From the NCBI RefSeq assembly GCF_018417535.1, contig NZ_CP070977.1:1-64000 (forward strand): a stretch of DNA of 64,000 nt, in the 5' to 3' direction. The notes beneath the pieces are model-generated. The model saw nothing but the letters and a program-made list of their open reading frames with translations. It was not told where the DNA came from and searched no databases. This DNA is from Burkholderia pyrrocinia. Its GTDB lineage: Bacteria > Pseudomonadota > Gammaproteobacteria > Burkholderiales > Burkholderiaceae. A program made the position numbers and the translations under genes. Positions 46,201 to 53,506 of the stretch are shown one piece after another. Position 1 is the first letter of the stretch. Each line of letters begins with the position of its first letter.

Positions 46201-47267
46201 ACGGTACGCTGCGCGCGCTCGGCCGCGTGCGCCTCGACGGCGAGGCGCCCGACCTGACCGCGAGTATCGTCGCGGACAAGCTCGAGCTGTTCGCGGCACC
46301 GGATCGCAAGCTGTCGCTGTCGGGCAAGGCGACGGTCGCGAACGACGGGCCGCGCGGCGCGCTGTCGATCGACGGCAAGTTCGTCGTCGACCGCGCGCTG
46401 TTCGACCTGCCCGAGGATTCGGCGCCGCACCTGTCCGACGATGTCGTGATCATGCGGCCGGACGGCACGGTGCGCGGCGAGACGCCGACGGGCACCGCGG
46501 TGGCGAAGCCGCAGCCGGCCGCGGACAAGCCGGCGCCGTCGCTCGCGCCGCGCGCGAACATCGACATCGGCCTCGGCAACAACTTCCGTTTCAAGGGCCA
46601 CGGCGCGGATCTCGGGCTGCGCGGCACGATCACCGTGATGAGCGCGCCGGGCGCGCCGCTGCGCGCGGTCGGCAACGTGCGCGTGACCGAAGGATCGACG
46701 TACACGTCGTTCGGCCGCAAGCTCGCGGTCGAGAACGGTTTCTTCACGTTCAACGGCCCGGTGTCGAATCCGGGCGTCAACATCCTCGCGATGCGGCGCA
46801 ACCAGGAGGTCGAGGCCGGCGTGCAGGTGACGGGCACGATCCAGTCGCCGACGGTCAAGCTCGTGTCGGAGCCGAACGTCACCGATAACGAGAAGCTGTC
46901 ATGGCTGCTGTTCGGGCACGGCACCGACCAGGGCAACAACGTCGGCCAGCAGGGGACGATGACGGCGGCGCTCGGGCTGCTCGGCAGCGTGACCGGCAAG
47001 CGCGTCGCGCAGACCTTCGGTCTCGACGAGTTCTCGATCGGCCGCAGCGATGTCGGCCTGACCGATCCGCAGGTGGTGCAGGTGTCGAAGGCGATCAACG
47101 AGCGTTTCGTGCTCGGCTTCGAGCAGGGCCTGCAGTCGGCGAGCAACGCGTTCAAGGCAACGATCAACCTGACGCGCTTCTGGTCGGTGTCCGCGTACGG
47201 CGGCACGTTCCAGGGCGTCGACCTGAACTACACGCGGCGCTTCGATCGCTGGTTCGGACAACGGTGA
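43230..47267 (+). CDS. tamB: Translocation and assembly module protein TamB
   Basis: This 1345-residue AsmA-like envelope protein is anchored by one N-terminal helix (WTLATVVLLVVLAVGLVLAA, about residues 38-57). A long repetitive beta-taco region spans the periplasm. The C-terminal TamB/DUF490 domain contains YTSFGRKLAVENGFFTFNGPVSNPGVNILAMRRN and ends in VDLNYTRRFDRWFGQR. TamB works with TamA and is also implicated in phospholipid transport between membranes. ATG 43230 follows a short basic, Pro-rich leader. Confidence 0.94.
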   Translation: MTKDPNDTPPPHDPDSPDGAPDAPPRAPRRGRAMRVVAWTLATVVLLVVLAVGLVLAAATTERGTRLAWQAAVRVLGGQLAGTLDGGTLATGVRLRDFAWTSPGGAGTEVRIDRIAGRWALTRAPWRLSIAYLRAGTIDVRIAPGPSTPSATPQDLSLPLQLRIDDLRVDHLAIHDGGSTTQLDHIALNGRSDGRHHELALDGIDTPYGALTARAKLDGVKPFALTGEATYAGKLSDEPVDARARVSGSLEALVADVDASGMKLNGRAHVEAAPFGAVPLTRASLAFDHVNPQALAPGAPAADLAVRAELAPVTAPAGAAPAKGFAVTGPVSIVNAKPGTLGDHLLPVIDAHANVHLDAHAQRIDGLALKLIRDGSVTGNGTLTGGKGRFDLKVANLDLNAFVAELRPMRLGGPLGVTLAGDVTTVDFNLNDPKLALGARAKVALTPQQTVLTDARVTAAKGRIDLTGVFRHDAHSSYDAKATLTAFDPLLLAAMSASKAGGKAAAKAAAPARRGETRVSGTLTASGAFAPQVSTKATFKLGDGLYDGVPLTGAGVVQLAGSRILPSNANLSIAGNHVDLRGSFGAPGDRLHFVVDAPQLDRLGFGVEGLVQAQGDLTGSFAHPNVTATYKAEHVVVGSNRIGAAQGRADIRDGAHGALVFTADATDIALGSLKLKSLRANLDGTRAKHTLDASALGTTGGRVIDVTLAANGGVVENRDGMRWDGTVTRLANRGTPAVALQAPLTVSAGAGRVTLGATRLTLEGAAIDLKSFVFDHGQMRSAGSVSGASVARFLEVRQALTGQRPPVRTDVVLDADWDFSLGANATGYVQVKRRGGDVTIESGRGIASLGLTDLSARASFAPGNRLNVTALAKASRIGTLDANVTVPFALRDGMFGVVDDGPLSGRIDADIPALKTTGNLFGPSYLLGGRAALKLTVAGTPAKPNLSGMLTGDDLSATLVDQGVQLKDGIVRVKLAENLVEFQQVEFHGGDGTLRALGRVRLDGEAPDLTASIVADKLELFAAPDRKLSLSGKATVANDGPRGALSIDGKFVVDRALFDLPEDSAPHLSDDVVIMRPDGTVRGETPTGTAVAKPQPAADKPAPSLAPRANIDIGLGNNFRFKGHGADLGLRGTITVMSAPGAPLRAVGNVRVTEGSTYTSFGRKLAVENGFFTFNGPVSNPGVNILAMRRNQEVEAGVQVTGTIQSPTVKLVSEPNVTDNEKLSWLLFGHGTDQGNNVGQQGTMTAALGLLGSVTGKRVAQTFGLDEFSIGRSDVGLTDPQVVQVSKAINERFVLGFEQGLQSASNAFKATINLTRFWSVSAYGGTFQGVDLNYTRRFDRWFGQR

Positions 47268-47298
47268 CGGCCGGCGCGCATTGCGCCGCGCTCGTATG

Positions 47299-47334
47299 AA
47301 AAAAGGCCCTGCACGCATCGTGCGGGGCCTTTTT
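47299..47334. terminator. Bidirectional terminator between tamB and metG
   Basis: AAAAAAGGCC-C-TGCACG-CAT-CGTGCG-GGGCCTTTTT forms a long stem with A and T tracts between convergent genes. Confidence 0.9.
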
Positions 47335-47363
47335 CGTGCAACGGCGTGCGCGCTCGGCCCGGC

Positions 47364-49526
47364 TTACTTCACGCGCATGCCGGGCTTCGCGCCGCTGTGC
47401 GGCTCGAGGATGTAGAGGCCCGGTTCTGCCTTCTCGTCGGTTGCCGACGCCGCGAGCACCATCCCTTCGGACAGGCCGAACTTCATCTTGCGCGGCGCGA
47501 GGTTCGCGACCATCACCGTCAGCTTGCCGACGAGCTGCTCGGGCTGGTACGCGGACTTGATGCCCGAGAACACGTTGCGGGTCTTTTCCTCGCCGATGTC
47601 GAGCGTGAGCTGCAGCAGCTTGTCCGAGCCTTCGACGGCCTGGCACGCGACGATTTTCGCGATGCGCAGGTCGATCTTCGCGAAATCGTCGATCGAGATG
47701 GGGGCATCGTCGGCGCCGTTCACGACGGCCGGCTTCGCGTTTGCCTTGGCGTTCTTCGCATCCTTTGCGTCCTTCGCGGCGTTCGCACCCGCGGCTGCCG
47801 CGCCGGTCGTCTCGGCCTGCAGCGAATCGCGGTTCGCGGCGAGCAGCGCGTCGATCTGCTTCGCGTCGACGCGTGTCATCAGGTGCTGGTACGCCTTGAT
47901 CGGCTGTTCCGACGACAGCGGCTTCGCAGCATCGGCCCACGTGAGCGGCGCGACCCCGAAGAATGCCTCGACGGATTCCGCGACGCGCGGCATCACCGGC
48001 TTCAGCGCAAGCGACAGCAGGCGGAAGGCCTCGAGGCTCACGCTGCAGGTTTCGTGCAGCGCGACCGCGTTGGCCGGATCCTTCGCGAGCTCCCACGGCT
48101 TCGCGCCGTCGACGTAGGCGTTCACGTCGTCCGCGAGCTCCATCGTGTGGCGCAGCGCACGGCTGAATTCGCGCGCTTCATAGTTCGCGGCGATCGCGGG
48201 AATCGCATCGCGCAGCTTCGCGACGAGCGGATGGTTCATCGCGCTGTCCTGCACGCGGCCGTCGAAGCGCTTGATCAGGAAGCCGGCCGCGCGGCTCGCG
48301 ATGTTCACGTACTTGCCGACGAGGTCGCTGTTCACGCGCGCCTGGAAGTCGTCGAGGTTCAGGTCGATGTCTTCCATCGTCGCATTCAGCTTCGCGGCGA
48401 AGTAGTAGCGCAGCCATTCGGGGTTCAGGCCCGTGTCGATGTAGCTCTGCGCGGTGATGAACGTGCCGCGCGACTTCGACATCTTCGCGCCGTCGACCGT
48501 CAGGAAGCCGTGCGCGAACACGTTGGTCGGCGTGCGGTGGCCCGAGAACTCGAGCATCGCGGGCCAGAACAGCGTGTGGAAGTACAGGATGTCCTTGCCG
48601 ATGAAGTGGTACTGCTCGGCCTTCGCGCCCGGGCGGATCCACGCGTCGAAGTCGATGCCGTTGCGGTCGCACAGGTTCTTGAAGCTCGCGTAATAGCCGA
48701 CCGGCGCGTCGAGCCACACGTAGAAATACTTGCCGGGCGCGCCCGGGATCTCGAAGCCGAAGTACGGCGCGTCACGCGAGATGTCCCAGTCGGCGAGCTT
48801 GGCCTCGCCGGCGTCGCCGAGCCATTCGCGCATCTTGTTGGTCGCTTCGGGCTGCGCGAGGCCGCTCACCCATTCGCGCAGGAACGCCTCGCAGCGCGGG
48901 TCGGACAGGCGGAAGAAGTAGTGCTTCGACGTCTTGCGCACCGGCGTCGCGCCCGACACGACCGAATACGGGTTCAGCAGTTCGGTCGGCAGGTAGGTCG
49001 AGCCGCACACCTCACAGTTGTCGCCGTACTGGTCCTTCGCATGGCACTTCGGGCATTCGCCCTTGATGAAGCGGTCCGGCAGGAACATTTCCTTGACGGG
49101 GTCGTACGCCTGCTCGATCTCGCGCTCGGCGATCAGGCCGGCTTCCTGCAGCGCGAGGTAGATCTGCTCGCTCAGCACGCGGTTCTCGTCCGAGTCGGTC
49201 GAATAGAAGTTGTCGAACGACACGCCGAAGCTGTCGAAGTCGCGCTTGTGCTCGGTCCAGACGCGGTCGATCAACTGCTTCGGGCTCAGGCCTTCCTTCT
49301 CCGCGCGCAGCATGATCGGCGTGCCGTGCGTGTCGTCGGCGCCGATGTAGTAGACCTCATGGCCATGCATTCGCAGCGTCCGCACCCAGATGTCGGTCTG
49401 GATGTACTCGACCATGTGGCCGATGTGGATCTGCCCGTTGGCATAGGGCAGTGCGGACGTAACGAGGATCTGGCGGTCGCCTTGCGGCGCCGCAGCCTGC
49501 ACGGAAGTGAGGTCGGATGCGGACAT
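47364..49526 (-). CDS. metG: Methionyl-tRNA synthetase MetG
   Basis: This 720-residue class I synthetase has the HIGH motif His34-Ile-Gly-His37 ([10 protein letters not shown]) and the KMSKS motif around residue 350. A zinc-binding insert has two CxxC pairs (CPKC, CEVC). The C-terminal EMAP/Trbp111-type tRNA-binding domain ([17 protein letters not shown] onward) promotes dimerisation. An Ala/Lys-rich linker precedes that domain. All expected parts are intact. Confidence 0.97.
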   Translation of the reverse strand: MSASDLTSVQAAAPQGDRQILVTSALPYANGQIHIGHMVEYIQTDIWVRTLRMHGHEVYYIGADDTHGTPIMLRAEKEGLSPKQLIDRVWTEHKRDFDSFGVSFDNFYSTDSDENRVLSEQIYLALQEAGLIAEREIEQAYDPVKEMFLPDRFIKGECPKCHAKDQYGDNCEVCGSTYLPTELLNPYSVVSGATPVRKTSKHYFFRLSDPRCEAFLREWVSGLAQPEATNKMREWLGDAGEAKLADWDISRDAPYFGFEIPGAPGKYFYVWLDAPVGYYASFKNLCDRNGIDFDAWIRPGAKAEQYHFIGKDILYFHTLFWPAMLEFSGHRTPTNVFAHGFLTVDGAKMSKSRGTFITAQSYIDTGLNPEWLRYYFAAKLNATMEDIDLNLDDFQARVNSDLVGKYVNIASRAAGFLIKRFDGRVQDSAMNHPLVAKLRDAIPAIAANYEAREFSRALRHTMELADDVNAYVDGAKPWELAKDPANAVALHETCSVSLEAFRLLSLALKPVMPRVAESVEAFFGVAPLTWADAAKPLSSEQPIKAYQHLMTRVDAKQIDALLAANRDSLQAETTGAAAAGANAAKDAKDAKNAKANAKPAVVNGADDAPISIDDFAKIDLRIAKIVACQAVEGSDKLLQLTLDIGEEKTRNVFSGIKSAYQPEQLVGKLTVMVANLAPRKMKFGLSEGMVLAASATDEKAEPGLYILEPHSGAKPGMRVK

Positions 49527-49902
49527 AGGGTCTGTAGAGGAACGGCGGAAAAACGACGGGAAACTGCGATTCTAGCAGGGGCGCCGGCCGGGGAGGCGGG
49601 CCGGCGCCGCGCAGCGGGCGCCGGAACGGGCGGGGCCGCGCAAGCGGCGTGCCCGATGGTGATGTGCTGCGATGCAGCACGAATTCTGCGGGCAAAAAAA
49701 ACCGGGGCGGATACGGCCCCGGAGCAACAACGACAAGAGGAGAATGGTGACGCGCCGGCAACACCAGCCACGTACCGTAAATACTGACCGCGGCCCGCGA
49801 CGGAAGTTCGAAAATTTTTTCGATTTGTTACCGGCCCCGCCGGAAGCCCTGTCCGGCGGGGGCGTGCGGGCGGCGTGCCCGCACATTCCCCTCGTCGCGC
49901 GC
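49527..49902. other. Intergenic region between metG and the OmpA-type lipoprotein gene
   Basis: This 376-bp spacer holds the metG promoter side and the 3' flank of the lipoprotein gene. Seen in it: an inverted repeat GTGCTGC-GAT-GCAGCAC (49664-49680), a minus-strand terminator (49694-49722), a short AT hairpin CGAAAATTTTTTCG (49809-49822), and CCCCGCCGG/CCGGCGGGG (49835-49861) just beyond the lipoprotein stop. No convincing gene. Confidence 0.6.
49694..49722 (-). terminator. Terminator of the OmpA-type lipoprotein transcript
   Basis: On the minus strand CCGGGGC-CGTATC-CGCCCCGG is followed by TTTTTTTT. It lies about 180 bp after the lipoprotein stop. Confidence 0.75.
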
Positions 49903-50547
49903 TTACTGCGCCTGCGCTGCGCGCAGGTAGATTTCGACGCGGCGGTTCTGTGAGCGGCCGGCTTCGGTCGCGTTGTCCGCGATCGGGTTCGATGCGCCCA
50001 TGCCTTGCGCCGACAGGCGGCCGCCGTTGACGCCGCGCTGCGCGAGCGCGTTCACGACGCTTTGCGCGCGGTTCTGCGACAGCGTCTGGTTCAGCTGCGC
50101 CGAGCCCGTGCTGTCCGTGTAGCCGACGATCGATGCCGTCACTTGCGGGTTCTGGTTCAGCGTCGTCGCCAGGTCGTTCAGCAGCGGCGTGAATGCCGGC
50201 GTGATCGCGTACTGGTTCGTCGCGAACGTCACCGAGCTCGGCACGTTCAGCTTCAGCGAGCCGTCCGGCTGCTCGGTCACCTGCGTGCCCGTCTGCGCTG
50301 CCGACGGGGCGAGCTTGTTCTTGATCGCCTGCCAGTTGTAACCCGTCACGCCACCGACCAGTGCGCCGACGCCCGCGCCGATCGCCGCGCCCTTGCCGCC
50401 GCCCGCCAGCGCGCCGATGCCTGCGCCCAGCGCCGCACCCGTGCCGGTACCGACGGCCGTGTTGGTGCCTTGCGGCGATGCGCAGCCGGCCAGCACTGCA
50501 CCGGCCAGGGCGAAGACGGACAGGCGAGTCGCGATTTTCATGTTCAT
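49903..50547 (-). CDS. OmpA family peptidoglycan-associated lipoprotein
   Basis: This 214-residue lipoprotein has lipobox LAGC (Cys22). A glycine-zipper segment (GAALGAGIGALAGGGKGAAIGAGVGALVGG, about residues 38-67) may insert in the membrane. A C-terminal OmpA-like domain (from about residue 105) follows, with IVGYTDSTGSAQLNQTLSQ and RSQNRRVEIYL for meso-diaminopimelate binding. It resembles YiaD-type envelope proteins. It likely links outer membrane and murein. ATG 50541 is an alternative start two residues in. It is divergent from apbC. Confidence 0.9.
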   Translation of the reverse strand: MNMKIATRLSVFALAGAVLAGCASPQGTNTAVGTGTGAALGAGIGALAGGGKGAAIGAGVGALVGGVTGYNWQAIKNKLAPSAAQTGTQVTEQPDGSLKLNVPSSVTFATNQYAITPAFTPLLNDLATTLNQNPQVTASIVGYTDSTGSAQLNQTLSQNRAQSVVNALAQRGVNGGRLSAQGMGASNPIADNATEAGRSQNRRVEIYLRAAQAQ

Positions 50548-50898
50548 CTTGGATTCCTCTCTTGGTTGAACGAGTCGACAACGACGACAACAACAGTTAC
50601 GGCTCCCTGCGCTGGCCGTCCGAAAAAGGAGGGCCGGCCTGCGCTCGCGGCAGCCGCCGAGGCGGCCGCATGCCCTGTCCGTCAGCGTGGCTGTTCGGGC
50701 AGGGCGACGCGTCAGCCTCTACAATATAGGCGGTACGTGGCCGATTTGGCCCCATAGCATGCCGCAGGCGAAGAGTGCGCCGGGTCGCGCGTTCGCGCAA
50801 TGGCATGCAACAGATTCTTTCACTTTTCCCGATTTTCGCAGCGTAATTTGATATTTTTTGACGTTTGCGCGCGAAAAAAACGTTTTCACGGAGTTTCG
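50548..50898. other. Divergent intergenic region upstream of apbC
   Basis: This 351-bp spacer lies between the OmpA-type lipoprotein gene and apbC. The apbC-proximal 90 bp (50810-50898) is markedly AT-rich. A TACAAT hexamer at 50720-50725 could be a plus-strand -10 with a long leader, but no matching -35 is clear. Short frames here are GC-biased noise. No gene is seen. Confidence 0.5.
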
Positions 50899-51990
50899 AT
50901 GAGCATTGACCGGGCACAAGTCGACACCGCGCTGGCGGCTGTCGTCGACCCCAATACCGGCCGGCCGTATGCGGCGAACAAGGGCGTGCGCAACGTCGCG
51001 ATCGACGGCGATGTCGTGGCGCTCGACGTGGTGCTCGGTTATCCCGCGCGCAGCCAGCACGACGACGTGCGCGCACGCATCGTGGCGGCGCTCCAGGCCG
51101 TGCCGGGCGTGCGCGACGCGCGCGTCGCCGTGTCGCAGGAGATCGTCGCGCACACGGTCCAGCGTGGCGTGAAACTGCTGCCGAACGTGAAGAACATCGT
51201 CGCGGTCGCATCGGGCAAGGGCGGCGTCGGCAAGAGCACGACGGCCGTGAACCTCGCGCTCGCGCTCGCCGCCGAAGGCGCGTCGGTCGGCATTCTCGAC
51301 GCCGACATCTATGGCCCGTCGCTGCCGACGATGCTCGGCATCCACGGCCAGCGCCCCGAGTCGCCCGACAACCAGTCGATGAACCCGCTCGTCGGCCATG
51401 GGCTGCAGGCGAACTCGATCGGCTTCCTGATCGAGGAAGACAACCCGATGGTGTGGCGCGGCCCGATGGCGACCTCCGCGCTCGAGCAGTTGCTGCGCCA
51501 GACCAACTGGCGCGAGCTCGACTACCTGATCGTCGACATGCCGCCCGGCACCGGCGACATCCAGCTCACGCTGGCGCAGCGCGTGCCCGTCACGGGCGCG
51601 GTGATCGTCACGACGCCGCAGGACATCGCGCTGCTCGACGCGAAGAAGGGCCTGAAGATGTTCGAGAAGGTCGGGATTCCGATCCTCGGCATCGTCGAGA
51701 ACATGAGCATCCACATCTGCTCGAACTGCGGCCATGAAGAACACATCTTCGGCGCCGGCGGGGCCGAGCGGATGGCGCAGGACTACGACGTGAACGTGCT
51801 CGGCAGCCTGCCGCTCGACATCGCGATCCGCGAGCGGGCCGACAGCGGTACGCCGACGGTCGCGGCCGATCCGGACGGCGCGCTGGCGCGTCGCTACCGC
51901 GACATCGCGCGCGGGGTGGCGCTGGCAATTGCCGAGCGCGCGCGCGACATGACGTCGAAGTTCCCGTCGATCGTTGTTCAAAATACGTAA
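50899..51990 (+). CDS. apbC: Iron-sulfur cluster carrier protein ApbC (Mrp)
   Basis: This 363-residue P-loop ATPase has an N-terminal DUF59/MIP18-like domain (to about residue 90). The deviant Walker A is in ASGKGGVGKSTT (P-loop about 106-114). The CxxC pair Cys274/Cys277 (HICSNCGHEEHIFG) carries a transferable 4Fe-4S cluster between two monomers. It supplies Fe-S proteins; CysI, CysH and IlvD in this window are plausible clients. ATG 50899 has a GGAG ribosome-binding site and starts at the conserved domain. Confidence 0.94.
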   Translation: MSIDRAQVDTALAAVVDPNTGRPYAANKGVRNVAIDGDVVALDVVLGYPARSQHDDVRARIVAALQAVPGVRDARVAVSQEIVAHTVQRGVKLLPNVKNIVAVASGKGGVGKSTTAVNLALALAAEGASVGILDADIYGPSLPTMLGIHGQRPESPDNQSMNPLVGHGLQANSIGFLIEEDNPMVWRGPMATSALEQLLRQTNWRELDYLIVDMPPGTGDIQLTLAQRVPVTGAVIVTTPQDIALLDAKKGLKMFEKVGIPILGIVENMSIHICSNCGHEEHIFGAGGAERMAQDYDVNVLGSLPLDIAIRERADSGTPTVAADPDGALARRYRDIARGVALAIAERARDMTSKFPSIVVQNT

Positions 51991-52123
51991 AACCCTTGCG
52001 GGGCGGGGCCTCACGCTGTTTACGGCGCCGCGAGGCGCGGTATGATGGCGACTTTTCCCGGGTCCCTTTACCCGCCCGGCGCGGCCGTTGTGTCAAACGG
52101 CCGCCAGCCGGCATGAGGATCGA

Positions 52124-52660
52124 ATGAAACAACGACATCACGGCGTGCGCGCCGGCCGCGCGCGGCGCGCGCTGCTGGCCGCCGCCGCGCTGGGCCTGCT
52201 GGCCGGCTGTACCTCCTTTTCCTCGTCGCACGAAAAACGGGCCGACGCACAACTGCAGCCGACGGTCGGCTCGCAGGCGCGCGGTGCGGTGACGTTCGTC
52301 GAGCGTCCGGACGGCGTCCAGGTCACCTACAACCTGGTCGGCCTGCCGCCGAACAGCGATCACGCGCTGCAGGTGCACGAGCGCGGCGACTGCAACGCGG
52401 GCGACGGCTCGAGCGCCGGCCAGGTGTTCGCACCGGCCGCCGACCGCCTGCGCGCGGGCGCCCGTGTCGCCGGCGATCTCGGCAACATCCATGCGGATGC
52501 GAACGGCGTCGCGGCCGGCTTCATCGTCGCTCCCGATCTGGCCCTCGATGGCGTGCGCTCGGCGATGAACCGCGCGGCGCTGGTGCACCGCGACCCGAGC
52601 GATCCCGCGTTTCCGCAGCATGGCGCGGGCCCCGCGCTCGCCTGCGGCGCGATCCGTTGA
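52124..52660 (+). CDS. SodC-like lipoprotein with degenerate metal site
   Basis: This 178-residue protein has a lipobox LAGC (Cys29) and a Cu/Zn superoxide dismutase-like domain (VHERGDC, SSAGQVFAP, GDLGNIHADANG, ALVHRDPSD, ALACGAI). Aligned by eye with E. coli SodC, His85, Asp118 and His155 remain. Other ligands appear replaced: Gln83 for the first Cu His, Val101 for the bridging His, Val115 and a non-His residue near 108 for the Zn His residues. The active-site Arg is also missing. The disulfide cysteines (90 and 174) are kept. It is probably not a normal superoxide dismutase; it may bind one metal or serve structurally. Confidence 0.85.
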   Translation: MKQRHHGVRAGRARRALLAAAALGLLAGCTSFSSSHEKRADAQLQPTVGSQARGAVTFVERPDGVQVTYNLVGLPPNSDHALQVHERGDCNAGDGSSAGQVFAPAADRLRAGARVAGDLGNIHADANGVAAGFIVAPDLALDGVRSAMNRAALVHRDPSDPAFPQHGAGPALACGAIR

Positions 52661-52781
52661 CGGCCGCCGCGTGCGCCGGCCGATGATCGCGTAAAATGTC
52701 CGCCTTTCCCGGCCGCCGCCTTGTATCGGCGGTCTCCGTTTTCCGTCACGCAGCGTTTCCTGGCGCCCCGATATGAAACGA

Positions 52782-52855
52782 CCCCCACGCTCACTTTGTT
52801 CGCTGCCCCCCGAGGGGGCGGTCAGCCTCCTTGGGTCGGCCCGGCGGAGGCTGAC
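52782..52855. repeat. Hairpin-forming intergenic repeat abutting dcd
   Basis: The element begins CCCCCACGCTCACTTTGTT and contains two hairpins. GCCCCC-CGA-GGGGGC is at 52805-52819. GTCAGCCTCC (52821-52830) pairs with GGAGGCTGAC (52846-52855). I recall closely similar sequence scattered between genes in many Burkholderiales genomes; that is memory, not a search. The second hairpin's right arm contains the dcd ribosome-binding site and ends at the base before its ATG. Confidence 0.65.
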
Positions 52856-53425
52856 ATGAGTATCAAGTCCGACAAATGGATTCGGCGCATGGCCGAAGAG
52901 CACAAGATGATCGAGCCGTTCGTGCCCGATCAGGTTCGCGCGTCCGCGGACGGCCGCCGGATCGTCAGCTACGGCACGTCGAGCTACGGCTACGACATCC
53001 GCTGCGCAGACGAATTCAAGATCTTCACGAACATCAACTCGACGATCGTCGATCCGAAGAACTTCGACGAGGGTTCGTTTGTCGATTTCAAGGGCGACGT
53101 GTGCATCATCCCGCCGAACTCGTTCGCGCTGGCCCGCACCGTCGAATATTTCCGCATCCCGCGCACCGTGCTGACCGTCTGCCTCGGCAAGTCGACCTAT
53201 GCGCGCTGCGGGATCATCGTCAACGTGACGCCGTTCGAGCCCGAATGGGAAGGCTACGTCACGCTGGAATTCTCGAACACCACGCCGCTGCCCGCGAAGA
53301 TCTACGCGAACGAAGGCGTCGCGCAGGTGCTCTTCTTCGAGAGCGACGAAGTGTGCGACGTGTCGTACGCCGATCGCGGCGGCAAGTATCAGGGGCAGCG
53401 CGGTGTCACGCTGCCGAAAACCTGA
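52856..53425 (+). CDS. dcd: dCTP deaminase
   Basis: This 189-residue trimeric enzyme deaminates dCTP to dUTP for thymidylate synthesis. It starts [19 protein letters not shown] and contains [48 protein letters not shown] (catalytic Glu in EGYVTLEF) and a C-terminal [13 protein letters not shown] nucleotide-binding tail. Its ribosome-binding site GGAGG (52846-52850) lies inside a 10-bp hairpin arm, so translation may depend on that hairpin opening. Confidence 0.96.
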   Translation: MSIKSDKWIRRMAEEHKMIEPFVPDQVRASADGRRIVSYGTSSYGYDIRCADEFKIFTNINSTIVDPKNFDEGSFVDFKGDVCIIPPNSFALARTVEYFRIPRTVLTVCLGKSTYARCGIIVNVTPFEPEWEGYVTLEFSNTTPLPAKIYANEGVAQVLFFESDEVCDVSYADRGGKYQGQRGVTLPKT

Positions 53426-53458
53426 TCTGGTTGCATAACGTCTCACCAGTTTCCGGGT

Positions 53459-53494
53459 GACCGCTGCGCGTGACGCGCCGCGGTCGTTCTTTTT
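53459..53494 (+). terminator. Terminator-like hairpin between dcd and the decarboxylase gene
   Basis: GACCGC-T-GCGCG-TGA-CGCG-C-CGCGGTC, with one internal mismatch, is followed by TTCTTTTT. The T tract is immediately followed by the ribosome-binding site GGAGAA of the next gene, so this could be a dcd terminator or an attenuator. Confidence 0.65.
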
Positions 53495-53506
53495 GGAGAA
53501 TCGCCC

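Noticed and set aside
43212..46601. Minus-strand open frame of over 1100 codons opposite tamB
   Set aside because: Low-complexity Arg/Val/Glu composition, no domain, no ribosome-binding site; entirely antisense to a well-supported gene.
49744..49953. Short plus-strand frame behind GAGGAG in the metG upstream region
   Set aside because: The ribosome-binding site is tempting, but the product has no hydrophobic or conserved pattern and runs into the 3' end of the lipoprotein gene on the other strand.
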